NCBI GenBank assembly: GCA_021399435.1
Contig: JAJTUP010000008.1
Coordinates: 1,302,001-1,366,000 of the forward strand
DNA from: Diaporthe sp. PMI_573
Lineage: Eukaryota > Ascomycota > Sordariomycetes > Diaporthales > Diaporthaceae
Direction: 5' to 3'
Length of the DNA: 64,000 bases
Shown: piece by piece, positions 12,152-22,439 of the stretch
Numbering within the stretch: the stretch's first letter is position 1
Layout of the letters: each line of letters opens with the position of its first letter
Notes under the pieces: model-generated
Seen by the model: only the letters and a program-made list of their open reading frames with translations
The model's database searches: none
What the model was told of the DNA's origin: nothing
Position numbers and translations under genes: made by a program

Positions 12152-13966
12152 TTACGACCCTCGCTTCCAAGGCGCAATTTGTAGCTTCATAGCCCCAGCC
12201 GAGACGACAAACTGATCTCGAACTGACTCTCGAAACCTCCTATCATCATCTGGGGTAATGGAAAAGTCAAATTTGACGATGAACTGTGCGAGGACCGCCC
12301 TCATCTCCATGTAAGCCAAATTCTTGCCAATATATGATGTCGACCCATAGCCGAATGGAGCCCAGGCTTTGACGTTGTGTGCTGCCGAGCCTTCCTCAAT
12401 TTCCATCCAACGGTCAGGAGTGAAGCTGTCCGCGTCGTAAAAGTTGTTCGGGTCGTGGTGAATCGTCCACGTGTGTGTCGACGCGACAGTATCGGGTGGC
12501 AAGACGATCTTGCCTTGGCTGCCCCTTGCATCGTCGGGCAAAGCTAAGGAAGTGGTTGTCGTCCGCTGCAGCCCTGATAGAACTGAGGGCCAGAGGCGGA
12601 GCGTCTCATTGATACATGCATTAAGTAAGGGGGGCCATCACGAAGAGTGTCGAAATATTGCGGCTGAGGAGGTTCAGAGACTATGGGACCAAGTTCCTCC
12701 CGCAGCCTAGCAACGACCTTGGGGTGCCGTGCCAGTTCGTAGAGGCAGAAGGTCATGGTATTAGACGTCGTGTCAGAGCCTGCGACAACCATGAGCATGC
12801 AGTCTTGCTGCAACTCGCGCCGGTCCAATTTGCGGCGTTGTTTGCCTTGTTCCCCGAGCAGGTAGGCGAAGACGTCTGCGTCGACGAACTCTTTCTCTCC
12901 GTGGTGGCTCATCCGCCATTCGACCGCATCTGACAGCCACGCTTCAAACTTCTGGATAGGACTTGGTAGAAAGCGCATGACGTGTGCCACGTACGGAACG
13001 TTCCCTATCGAGTTGACTGTTCCCAGGGTTTGTCAGCAATACTATTGATGTGGCTCCTGTTGCTGATAGCCACGAAGAGACCATGGGATCATATGAAAGG
13101 CCGGGTCTGCTTACTACTTCGCACACCCAACTCTACCAGGTGCACCACGTCAGACGTCTTCGCTGCCTCCAGGGTTCCAAATGATCTGCCGAAGCCTAGC
13201 TCGCCCATAACATCGAACCCAAACCACATCATGCATTCTCTGATGTCGACCAGACCGTCGCGTGATAACCTAGCGACTTGATCCAAAAGGGTTTCCGCGT
13301 TGCGCTGTATGTTGCTCTTGTACCCAGCCAAAGCTTTGATCGAGAAGGCCGGGTCCCAATCTCTGCGACGGCGGCTGTGTTCTGGCAGTGTTGGCTCGTT
13401 CTGTAAAGAATGTACATCCGGCAACATACTCTGTGCTTTGTACCATGGGCCTCTGACGAAAGTATTGGAAGGTCCAGTCGGACCATACAGCAATGGAATT
13501 GCGGCCGGATTGGCACACGAGACCTCCCGGGGGCCGATTCTGACGACGTTGCCATACTTTTCGTGCAGTTCTCGGATGATCTGGGCTCGCTTCCCATTCC
13601 AATCGGCGTGGACCCACGTCCACATGGAGACTTTGCAAGAGAGAGGACCTGGGATGTGTCAATGGATGGAAGAACACCCGATAGATTGTCATGGAGGCAG
13701 CCATCACCGCTGCAGAGAGGCCGAGCATGCCCGCCACGGTCGCCATAGCAGCCGTGTTATCCACCTCCCAGGCATGTTTGATGAAGGAATGGGTTCAATA
13801 AGACTAGACCTAGGAATATCACAGAATGGTGAGCATATGGCTCTCTAATTTGGACTGCAGCATGTAGGGCCAAGGCTGCCGTCACTGGTAAGGCAATGGT
13901 GACAAGAGGACTATAAGGCCTGAAGAGGTCTTGAAGAGCCCCTGGTGATAAGGCAGCGGGTGCCAT
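12152..13966 (-). pseudogene. Cytochrome P450 pseudogene: heme cysteine lost and at least two frameshifts
   Basis: Reads leftwards and covers a whole fungal P450: membrane anchor (13966-13760), YRVFFHPLTH, IPGPLSCKVSMWTW, I-helix VVAGSDTTSN, ExxR in NACINETLRLW, and PDRW. Three lesions are visible. First, HPLTH and IPGPL are in different frames near 13650. Second, PPYL and NACINETLRL are in different frames near 12620, equivalent to one missing base. Third, the heme-binding motif reads PFGYGSTSYIGKNLAY, with Tyr (TAT) where the proximal thiolate Cys (TGT) must be. An intron (13102 to about 13016) joins HLVEL to VNSIGNVPYVAHV. An additional frame change near 13765 may be a real intron (GTGGAT..TGCAG). 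An intact member would be an ER-anchored monooxygenase. The Cys to Tyr change cannot be an indel-type sequencing error, so enzyme activity is very likely lost. Confidence 0.85.
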
Positions 13967-16733
13967 TTCTTTTCAAAACCACTGAATGATTCAGAGTAGT
14001 GGATAAATAATTTAGAAGCTGGTTTCTGTGGGAAGGTTAGAAGGACACTTCGAAACCACAAGAGCAAAAATGCTTTCCCCGACGTCAACATTCCTTTATT
14101 TTCACAGTGACAGCCCTAAGTAGGTAGCCTACCGTACCCCTCACTACGGATGATACACTCTGGTCACCACCTAGCGTCGGGTCGTGTTTGCCACGCCTGG
14201 GTCGCGCAGTTGACTGAGGGGGTAGTGGCCGTTCCAGGTCGAGGCCTCGGCATCTAGAGCTTCCCCACGAGGTAAGATAGCCTACTTAAACCTTAATTGA
14301 CCGCCGAGGCAAAAGCGGCTGTCCGATTTTATGCGGAATGCTTGAGTGCGGACGCAAGCACCCATGTTGTTGGATTGCAGCGCACATGATGTTCCAGTAA
14401 AGGCGCACGGGGCTCTTTTCCCCTCAACGATCCCGGGTTGCCTGCTCTGAATCGAGGTGGATCTGCATACCGGTTGCGAGCTTCAGCATCGTTCGGAATA
14501 CCGCTGCAAAAACATCCTCGGTACGGGAAGCCCCATCATAGTCTACGAGAAACAGCACTCAAGATATTACTAGCTGATTCATCTTTCTTACGACATAAGG
14601 GTTCAGCGCTTTCCCCCCGTTTCTTTGGTCTTTCTTCCTCTTGGAATTGTGAATGTTTGACGGATTGCTACTTACTGTCGATTGTGCACAGGAGACAACT
14701 CAATTTTGCACAACATTCTGCCATAGCCCGAAAAAGCAACGAGCGACGGTAGATTACCTTAGAAAGAAATATGAAATAACTTTTGAATATGGCATTTCCA
14801 TTAGCATCAAAGATATCCATTTTCAAAAATCAGCTTCTGTTGAATTGAATTCTGAAAGGCCCAACTTGGTTATCATGCAGAGCTCGGAAGCCTCGGGTGA
14901 GCCATTTGCAAGGCCCTATCCCCTCAACTTCTCCCAAGCTCCGTCAGCCTCGCCGAGCTGAGAGTAGCCACCTCCCATATGATTGCAAAGTGCCCAATTA
15001 CTGTGGCGTTTGAGGAGACAAAGAACAATTCTGGTTAAAATGCAACTTGGCCAGTCAGCTTCGAGCACTGGGAATTGAACTCCACTCAGGCTCTGCCTTG
15101 AAGCTCCCACCTTCTGAGCTCCAGCGACGCCTCCTTCAATCCAGCCGTTTTCGGCACGATCCAGCTTGACCTGCTGCGCTATCTGATACTTGGCTAAGCC
15201 TCAGTTAACGGCCACCACTAACTGCCGTACCCAACCTTGGTGATTCCTTCGACCTCGCGAGACCGCCAGCCAGCTAAGCCTCTGGAAACTTATCTCAAAA
15301 GTTTAGATGTCCTGGTCGTCACACACATAAAATATATTAGGAATAAAACTACTTAAGACCTCTTGACTAGCCGTGGCCGGAATTTCTTTTGAATCGTAAC
15401 GCATGATGCCTGAAATTGCACGCTCTGTGCGCAAAGAAGCACCTCGTATTCCGTACCTCGTATCCCGTACCTCGTATATCATTGTCTCTTCCGTAAACCA
15501 GCCTCGCCGAGAGTCTATTTTGAAACAGCAGGCACATCGCCTCTAGGCATGACTCTTCCACGGCTTAGTGCATAATGTACCCTCTGTTGCACGGCCCATA
15601 ACTACGGGTTTGGTTACAAGTCTGCCCCGCTACTCACCTGGCATCGCCTCATCTAGTCCGTTCCACTGTTTCAAGGCTTGTAGGCTCTATTGTGGTTGTA
15701 TGGCGATAATATCCATAAACCTTAGAAGTCAATAGATGTCGCTGGCTTAAAGAGCTCGGAGAGACAACATAGAAGTGTAAATCTACTCCTATCTCGACAC
15801 ACAACCGGCAATACTATGCGCTCGAAACCTTACCACCAAGACCAACCGTGAATTTTCTCACCGATATGGAACCCACCACGCCGTCGGAGCATTGTCAATG
15901 GCCTCTCAATCCAAAGATTTGAAACACAGAGCCGCCAAGCGTGCCAATGATGGCTGGGGCAGACTTTTTACATATCATTAGAATGGTGATTTCCTGTTAA
16001 TGAATGACTTTACAAATATATGCTTCTTGGGTCTCTGTCGACGTATTTTCTGCGTATGATGGAGCGTGTCTGAGGGTACCCATCGCCTAGATGAATTACA
16101 TGCTGTTGAATAGGTTCAAGGAAAACAAAAACTTTTGCGTACACTCTGCGAATTACATATAGACAAAGCCAGATAAGTGGTCTCGTTTTTAAGCAGTATA
16201 CATCTGGTCCCTTTATACAGTGGTAAACGCTTAAACACCCAGCGGTTTTTTTTGGTTTTTTTTTTAAAAAAAAAAACACGATGCCGGTAACAGTAGGTCT
16301 CTTGAGGTATGATAGCTGCTCCAGACATAGACCATCCCGCATGTTCACCCGACTCCACTAAAAGCGGACCTTCTCTTCAACATTATTACCAAACTCCGCG
16401 GGCAGTGGGATGAAAAGCCCGTATTGAAAATCTTCAAATTGAACTTATGATGATGGGAAGGTCTGAGGTTCCAGGATAGACAATATACGGCCCAGGTTGA
16501 AGGGTGGATGCACGGAGGGCTATGCTTCACTTTAGAGGGAGTTTGATTGATTATAGATAGACTTCTCATTACTGATGTCCAACAGTGCCGGGCAAATCCG
16601 AGTGCCGGGCAAATGTCTAACAAAGCAGTGGTAAAGACATTGACGGTTATTAAAAATCATAAGATCATTTCCTTCCATGCAACTTCGTCAAGCCCAAGTG
16701 TTGCTCTGTCTCCCGTTGCCTCATTAGCTGTGT
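13967..16733. other. Long gene-free region
   Basis: About 2.8 kb with no supported gene. It contains a short triplicated CGTACCTCGTAT-type motif near 15448-15478, and a T-run followed by an A-run around 16248-16275. No transposon domain is recognisable. Confidence 0.45.
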
Positions 16734-16859
16734 TATGGTGAGAACCACGGAGACGATAACGCTGATAATGGCGGCAGGAAGTGATGGGACAAAACGGTAC
16801 AGCTTGAAATCAAACTCAGCGCCGGAGGCGCCCAGCTGGGTTTCTTGAGCTCTGTCCAT
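16734..16859 (-). pseudogene. RTA1-like membrane protein, N-terminal fragment
   Basis: The minus frame from the ATG at 16859 reads MDRAQETQLGASGAEFDF then KLYRFVPSLPAAIISVIVSV. The (K)LYRxxPSLPAA(I/V) block opening TM1 is the typical start of fungal RTA1-domain proteins (seven-helix lipid-translocating exporter or receptor-like proteins). After about 42 residues the frame loses similarity and no further helices follow downstream, so this looks like a truncated relic rather than a gene. The match is from memory and short. Confidence 0.45.
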
Positions 16860-17204
16860 TTTGAAGCTCGGCCGTGCGCGAATTCAATGAGCAAGAAAAG
16901 GAGAAGAAATATAGTCGTCATCGTCTTGGTCCTCGAAAGCGACATCATACACTGTGTATTTCTCGGGTGCTTATAGGACCGGGGCGAAGCGGGAGACACT
17001 GGCATCGATGAGTCCTTATTTGATCTGACCTCAAACAGTGGATCTGTAAAATAGGGGTCCTTCGGACCGCCCGTATTTCGTTTACATACTTCTAGAAGGA
17101 GCGCCCATCAGCAGGTTTCACCCCCTTTCCCTCTGGCTTCCTCCCGCCGACTGCAGACTCTCCGCTGCCTATGACTCCACTCCAGGATCGGCCTGGTCTC
17201 GAGG

Positions 17205-18550
17205 ATGAACGAGCTCTCAGTATCAGTCGCGAAAAACCGACGCAGAGCACACCGAAAGTCAAGAAAGGGGTGCTCCGAATGCCGAAGTCGAAGGGTTAAG
17301 GTATGTCCTCAGACGACAACCTCCCCTGCCCCGCCCCGGCCCCCGTTCCCTGGGAGAAGGCTAAATTGTCGGTGGTTGTGTAGTGCAGTGAAAGCCGGCC
17401 GCGTTGCTTTGCCTGCGTCCGATACGATGTCCCGTGCGTATACCCTGGCGAGCCAGCTGCCTCGGCCACAGCGTCCCCTGGCGACTGTTCCGCTACACGG
17501 GCGACCGGTTCTCTGCCAGCAGCTTCGAACTCCTTCCCGGCGTCAAGCCTCCATGTCGAGGAGAGACGAGAGGCTGGTCCGTTGACATGGTTTGCAGTCG
17601 ATGACTTGGCCCTTCTGCACCACTGGACGCTTTTCACTAGTCGCACCATTGTCAAGTCTCCGCATGTCGACCACTGCTGGCAGTCAATATTCCCGCAAAT
17701 AGGGTTCCGCCAACCTTTCGTCATGCACGGTATACTTAGCCTGTCCGCCTTGCACCTCGCCTACACAGACCCAGCCAGCAGGGAAAAACACGTCCTCGAC
17801 GCGACCCGACACCACAATATGGCCCTGCAGGGATTCCGCGACGGCATAGACCGCATGGTGAGGGGCGACTACACCGACGGCGACGCGATCTTTGCATGCT
17901 CGACCCTAAACATCATCTACGTCTTCGGCATGCTCGGCCGCATTCATCAAACCCTCGACAGTGATATCAGGAGCCGTGCAGCTCGTGTTCTCGGAAGCGA
18001 ATGGATCCCCATGATTCGTGGCATCGGTCCCGTCGTACGCACTGTGGCCGAACGTGTGCGCCTTGGTCCACTGGCCCAACTGTTGAGCCTCGATCACTGG
18101 GAACAGTTGGATCCCGACCTTGAACCCAGTGTAGCCGACGACCATTTTCGCGGGGTCCGCGAGGCTTGGGCGGCCAGCGGAGAAGACGCTCCTATTTATG
18201 ACAAAGCGTGGCACACGTTTCGGAGGTGCCTTTTGTTTTCCCAGCAATTCGCTGCCTCGGGCGACGAGAGCCAGGTGGCTTGGGGATATAACCGACAATG
18301 GGCTAGCCCTTTGGTATTCCTGCATGAAACCCCGGAAGAGTACTTGACACGTTTGCATCAGAGGCAGCCGCAGGCGTTGGTCATCTTTTCCTACTTCGCT
18401 GCCATGCTGTACGACCTGGAGGATCATTGGTTCTTTGAAGGCTGGGGTCGGGATATTGTTGAGGTGATCGACCAGCTGTTAGGCGACTATTGGAGACCCT
18501 GGATGAAATGGCCCAGGGATGTGGTTCAGCTGGATCAACCAGGTGCGTAG
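17205..18550 (+). CDS. Zn2Cys6 transcription factor
   Basis: Two exons, 17205-17300 and 17384-18550, 420 residues. The intron lies inside the zinc cluster: GCSECRSRRVK is joined to CSESRPRCFACVRYDVPC, giving a perfect CX2CX6CX6CX2CX6C binuclear zinc cluster at residues 23-51. A Ser/Ala-rich linker is followed by a helical domain (FTSRTIVKSPHVDHCW onward) typical of the UPC2/sterol-regulatory-like C6 factors. Nuclear sequence-specific regulator. As the only regulator in the left arm it is a candidate pathway regulator for the decayed metabolite cluster, though it lies 3.2 kb beyond the P450. Its stop codon is only 23 bp before repeat R1, so repeat insertion may have changed its 3' end. Confidence 0.88.
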
Positions 18551-18573
18551 ATCCCGTGGCATTAGATCTCAAG

Positions 18574-18808
18574 GGCTTCGGCCACACTATGTTTTTTTTA
18601 TCAACTATTTATTGGTCTATCTACTGTCTACTCAACCTTCTAACTACTCTTCAGCTGCCCTAAGCTTATACATAAAGTTAACAACAGCTTTATGGACTAT
18701 TTATATTCTTTAAGTTCCTCTACTAAGCTCGAACGGCAATGAGTGTCCTATAAGGACAATGAATAATGTGTCTTATTGATAATAACAGTACGATTTGCTA
18801 TACAAGGT
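18574..18808 (+). repeat. Dispersed repeat R1+R2, most complete copy
   Basis: R1 (18574-18690) matches 37681-37795: both start GGCTTCGGCCACACTATG and share TTATTGGTCTATCT. R2 (18691-18808) matches 2852-2970. The copies thus derive from one element of about 235 bp or more. No coding potential; directly followed by R3. Confidence 0.75.
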
Positions 18809-19341
18809 CTGAAGGTTGGTGGATCGAATGGGAGTCAGGTAGCAGTAGGGTGCACTGAGGTCTTGTTGGGACGCTTGAGAATGGTTTGGACAACTTTGCA
18901 TTGAATTTGAGTGGGCTTCTGTCAGCCCTCCTCACAGTCCCTCCGACATCGTCTCAACCCTGGGCACGCTGTGGTTGGCTCTGGTGCGCAGATAGGGAGG
19001 CCGGAAAATTCGGCCCTCAGACCCACTATCTTTGACTTTAAATAACCAGCCAACCCTAACCCTGACAGTAACCAAACTAAATACAGATAAACTTTAGAAA
19101 TCAGACTATCTAATGAGCTAAGTTACATGCTTTTTGGGTAAGTAATAAGGGGAATGCAGAGGTTCGAAGTTAGGGTCTTACAATAGCCCAAAAAATCGAC
19201 TCACGGCCACCAAACTCATCTGCCGGCGCGCACGCCACATAGGCACTTAGCCGAAAAAGTGCCAAGTCTAGGGTAACTCCCTACGTGAAGTCTAGGGTAA
19301 CCCCTTACGTGCAGCGCCCATACAAGCGTTTCCGTTTAACA
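18809..19341 (+). repeat. Repeat R3 copy A (533 bp)
   Basis: Nearly identical, in opposite orientation, to 39551-40084. Landmarks in order: CTGAAGGTTGGTGGATCGA, GGAGGCCGGAAAATTCGG, AACCCTAACCCTGACAG, CTCACGGCCACCAAACTC, GGCGCGCACGCC, and the terminus GCGTTTCCGTTTAACA. The last 150 bp are shared with the 3' end of a Tc1/mariner remnant (39331-39464), so R3 is probably a non-autonomous or truncated derivative. No open frame of note. Confidence 0.85.
19266..19313 (+). repeat. 24-bp tandem duplication inside R3
   Basis: Two adjacent units, GTCTAGGGTAACTCCCTACG.. and GTCTAGGGTAACCCCTTACG.., 24 bp each, near the terminus of R3. The same pair occurs in copy C (reverse) and, diverged, at 28151-28200. 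Confidence 0.8.
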
Positions 19342-19486
19342 TAAAAAGATAGATAGGAGTAATTAGCAGAAAAATTACTTGCTTGCTAAGGTGGCTTACT
19401 TGTTAGTATTTTATATTACATTAAAGTATTATAACAATAATCTATTAATAATATTAATAAAAATAAATATATCTATTAATATACTT

Positions 19487-19872
19487 CTAAAGGTTAGTGG
19501 ATCGAATGGGTCAGGTAGCAGTAGGGTGCACTGAGGTCTTGTTGGGACGCTTGAGAGTGGTTCGGACAACTTTATATTGAATTCGAGTGGGCTTCTGTCA
19601 GCCCTCCTCACAGTCCCTCCGACATCATCTCACCCGCGGGCACGCGTGGGTTGGCTCTGGTGCGCAGATAGGGAGGCCGGAAAATTCGGCCCTCGGACCC
19701 ACTATCTTTGGCTTTAAATAACCAGCCAACCCTAACCCTGACAGTAACCAAACTAAATACAGATAAACTTCAGAAATCAGACTATCTAATGAGCTAAGTT
19801 ACATGCTTTTTGGGTAAGAAATAAGGGTAATGTAGAGGTACGAAGTTAGGGTCTTAAAACAGCCTAAAAAAT
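19487..19872 (+). repeat. Repeat R3 copy B, left part (split by the LTR element)
   Basis: Matches the first 375 bp of R3 copy A, including GGAGGCCGGAAAATTCGG and AACCCTAACCCTG, then stops at AAAAAAT where the retrotransposon begins. The right part resumes at 28095. Confidence 0.85.
19868..19872 (+). repeat. Target-site duplication AAAAT (left)
   Basis: AAAAT precedes the left LTR and is repeated at 28095-28099 directly after the right LTR. The empty site is visible in R3 copy A as CAAAAAATCGACTCACGG. The 5-bp duplication proves insertion of the whole unit as one event. Confidence 0.85.
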
Positions 19873-20066
19873 TGTAATGGGCTCTGCACTAGGCATGATG
19901 GTCTGGCGAACTGGGAAGGCCAACACGTATATTAGGTATAGGTCTGGTGCAAGACTGATTCTTACCCCCCTCTAGTCTGAGACGTGGGGGCTTCGGGTCC
20001 CTTTCTAGAAGGGCCTTCGCCGGGGCCACACCAGGGCTTCCGCGTGGCTTCCGCCCGGCCGTTACA
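19873..20066 (-). repeat. 3' LTR (left copy)
   Basis: 194 bp, from TGTAATGGGCTCTGC to GCCCGGCCGTTACA on the plus strand. Aligns without gaps with 27901-28094; differences are transitions (for example GGGCTCTGCAC against AGGCTCTATAC). The GC-rich half is well preserved while the other half shows C to T changes. Confidence 0.92.
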
Positions 20067-20364
20067 ATTATGCCTTCCCCCTGGAGGCCTGTCCCTGGGC
20101 TGTTAACCACGGCTTTCGTACGGCTTTTATGGGTACCTTCTAGTTACTACCTCTGGTGACTTACGGAATATTCTAAACCTATATATAACCTTTTTGGCGC
20201 CGTATAGGCTAGGCAGCGTGGTTTAAATAGCTTGCCCTTTAGGCTGCTTTTAACCTCTCTCTCTCTCTGACCTATACTTTACTACTTCTTGAAGTTGTTG
20301 CCGTGGCTCTTCTTCTGTCTGCTACTTCGAGTAGTTTTCATAATTACTTCTTGATACCTTTATT

Positions 20365-22039
20365 ATGTCTTGCTTGTCTAGCCTGTTTAAGGGCTTCTCG
20401 CCCTTACTACTAGGTAAGGCGTTGCCTTCCTCTTTAGAGGGGTCTCGTGATTATTCCTGGTCTTCTTCGGCGAGTGCTTCTGGCCTTGGGCCTCTAGCCC
20501 CTGTTTACTTTCGTTCTCTTTCTATCGATTCTGCTGGTAAAGGTAGCTCTTTACACTGCTTGCGGTCATCCTCCCCGCAAGGTTAGAGTAACCTGTTTAC
20601 AGGGTTCCCTAACTTATCAGGTTTAAGTCTCGAGGAGTTTGGTAGTAATTGTGCTGGCCCTATTATAAATCCTCTAACTATCTCTTCCTCTTTGGAGCTG
20701 TCCTCCTCTAAATAGAGCGATACCTTAATTACAACTTGAGGCAAGTCCTTAAAGGTAGCTGGTAAGCAGCCCGCTACTACCCTGTAGACTCCTCAAACTT
20801 GTCGCAAGGTAGCAGTAAGTGTCGCCGTGTTGCTGGGCGAGCTAAACTAGAGCGGACCCCTAAAAGTACCTCGAACCCTAAAGAGACTAACTTCCTCTGC
20901 TGGCAAGTTTATATAGTTATACGCGCCTACCGAGGCCCTTAGACACGCAATGCCTCCCAGCCAGCAGCGTGTGGTAGTAGCCCCTGTAGACGTTATTTAA
21001 ACCTTACATGATATGTCTGGACGGGACAAGAGGGTGCAGACCTAGAGTTAGGCGATCTAGTCCCAAGCCTCTTGTAAAGCCTGTGTGTATAGTTTTCTCA
21101 AGAGGTTTGAGGAGGATGTACCTTCTTTGCGGGAGGATGTAACCTGTACTATAACTAGTTTGGGGAGCTTTTGGTATAATCAGTATATTATAAAGCATTA
21201 CTTGCCTTGTATAATAGTAAGTATCCTCCTATCTATTATTATTACTTCTATTAATTATTATAGGAGGATCTTTTAATTGTCGGGTTAATCTCTAACTTGT
21301 ATTTTGTGAGAGCCTTTTTAAGGGAAATCGCCTAAGCTGTAAATCCTCCTCTATTAATTATATAGGAGAACTAGCTGTCGATTTTGTGGGTTTGCCTAGC
21401 CTGAACCTTAATAAACCTATCTATAAATAAACCAAGCGGTGCTCTAGCGTTTCGGAAAACAGTAGAGAACCCAAAGTATAAGAGAGGCTCTTAGGAGAAG
21501 AAATTAATTAAGGTTACAAATATAAGTTCCTTACATTTCGAGGCATAATTATACGCTAATCTACTTAGGAATTAGCCATTATAGAGGCTAGTGTCTTTTA
21601 GTTGCAGGCCCTAGCTAATTTACACCTACTTTATTTAGTATAGTTTGGCTTAGCTAACTCGGTAGACACCCTTTATAAGAAGATCTTAAGGGACCTAGTT
21701 AACACTCATTATAATATACCGTATGTAGTTCCGGCTAACAATAGGTTCCTAGTCTGGCACGGCTTAGTTTAGGGGTTTCTCTTAGAGGTTTCTTAGGTTA
21801 TAGATAATACTTTCAGGACCTGGCCGGAGGGGTTTTTATTACTGCTACAGGAGATAACCTATAAAATGCAGACGGCTCTTCCCTACTAGTTGCTTGGGGA
21901 TACAGTAGCTTGGTAATTGGTGCTAATAGAGGGGGCTTGGTTTTTTGGGAGTAGGGATAACGATATTCTTACATTACTTTTTTAGGGACTCTTCTAGTCT
22001 CCCCTTAACCCGGATATTTCTAAGGTTTTTTGCGCTTAA
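20365..22039 (+). pseudogene. Possible opposite-strand ORF remnant inside the LTR element
   Basis: The 2.1 kb beyond the chromodomain does not continue pol. On the plus strand, frame 1 is uninterrupted at 20365-20586 (Ser-rich, starts MSCLSSLFKGFSPLLLGK) and again at 21085-21276. Frame 2 from 21494 to 22039 has ten TAA/TAG stops and no TGA, and between them reads plausible peptide such as RFLVWHGLV and TWPEGFLLLLQEITYKM. Reading the stops as mutated Gln would give a former gene antisense to gag-pol. I do not recognise the protein. RIP also over-produces TAA/TAG in non-coding DNA and part of the minus strand here is similarly open, so the call is tentative. Confidence 0.3.
21223..21269. repeat. 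Inverted repeat, hairpin with 10-bp arms
   Basis: ATCCTCCTAT at 21223-21232 pairs perfectly with ATAGGAGGAT at 21260-21269 across a 27-bp AT-rich loop. A diverged second copy of the pair (CCTCCTCTATTAATTATATAGGAG) follows at about 21343-21368. Confidence 0.7.
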
Positions 22040-22163
22040 TTCTAATGTGTTAATCTTTAAAGCCTTCCTCTACTTAGGTAACACTTGATGGCCCCTTGGT
22101 AGGCCTTTATCTAGAAATATTTCCCTGTTATTAGGCCAGCCTCTAGTTTATCTGTTAGTTTTC

Positions 22164-22334
22164 TACTACTTATCTATCTAACATTAGCTTTATTAGCCAG
22201 TTATCTGGTACTTATTAGGCTAACATTAACTTTATTAGCTAGTCATCTAGTACTTATCAGACTAACATCAACTTTACTGGCTAGTTATCTGGTACTTATC
22301 TAGTCAACATTAACTTTACTGGCTAATTATCTAG
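22164..22334. repeat. 42-bp tandem repeat, about four units
   Basis: Units start at 22179, 22221, 22263 and 22305 with exact 42-bp spacing (AACATTARCTTTAYTRGCYAG, then TATCTGGTACTTAT). The period is a multiple of three, so each unit could encode 14 residues. Differences between units are all transitions. Lies just beyond the chromodomain of the retrotransposon. Confidence 0.88.
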
Positions 22335-22439
22335 CTGTTCTGGCCTTTATCGGCTTATCGCTACTTAATTTATAGCTACTTCCTGCAGCCTTTGCTAGTC
22401 TGGTCTTAGGTCCTCTTTCGGCTTTGCTTTAGCTCTTTC

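Noticed and set aside
15060..15125. Possible minus-strand tRNA (GGGAATTGAACTCC)
   Set aside because: The T-stem does not pair and no cloverleaf fits.
16248..16275. T-run followed by A-run as a possible LINE/poly(A) tail
   Set aside because: No reverse transcriptase or target duplication nearby; simple sequence.
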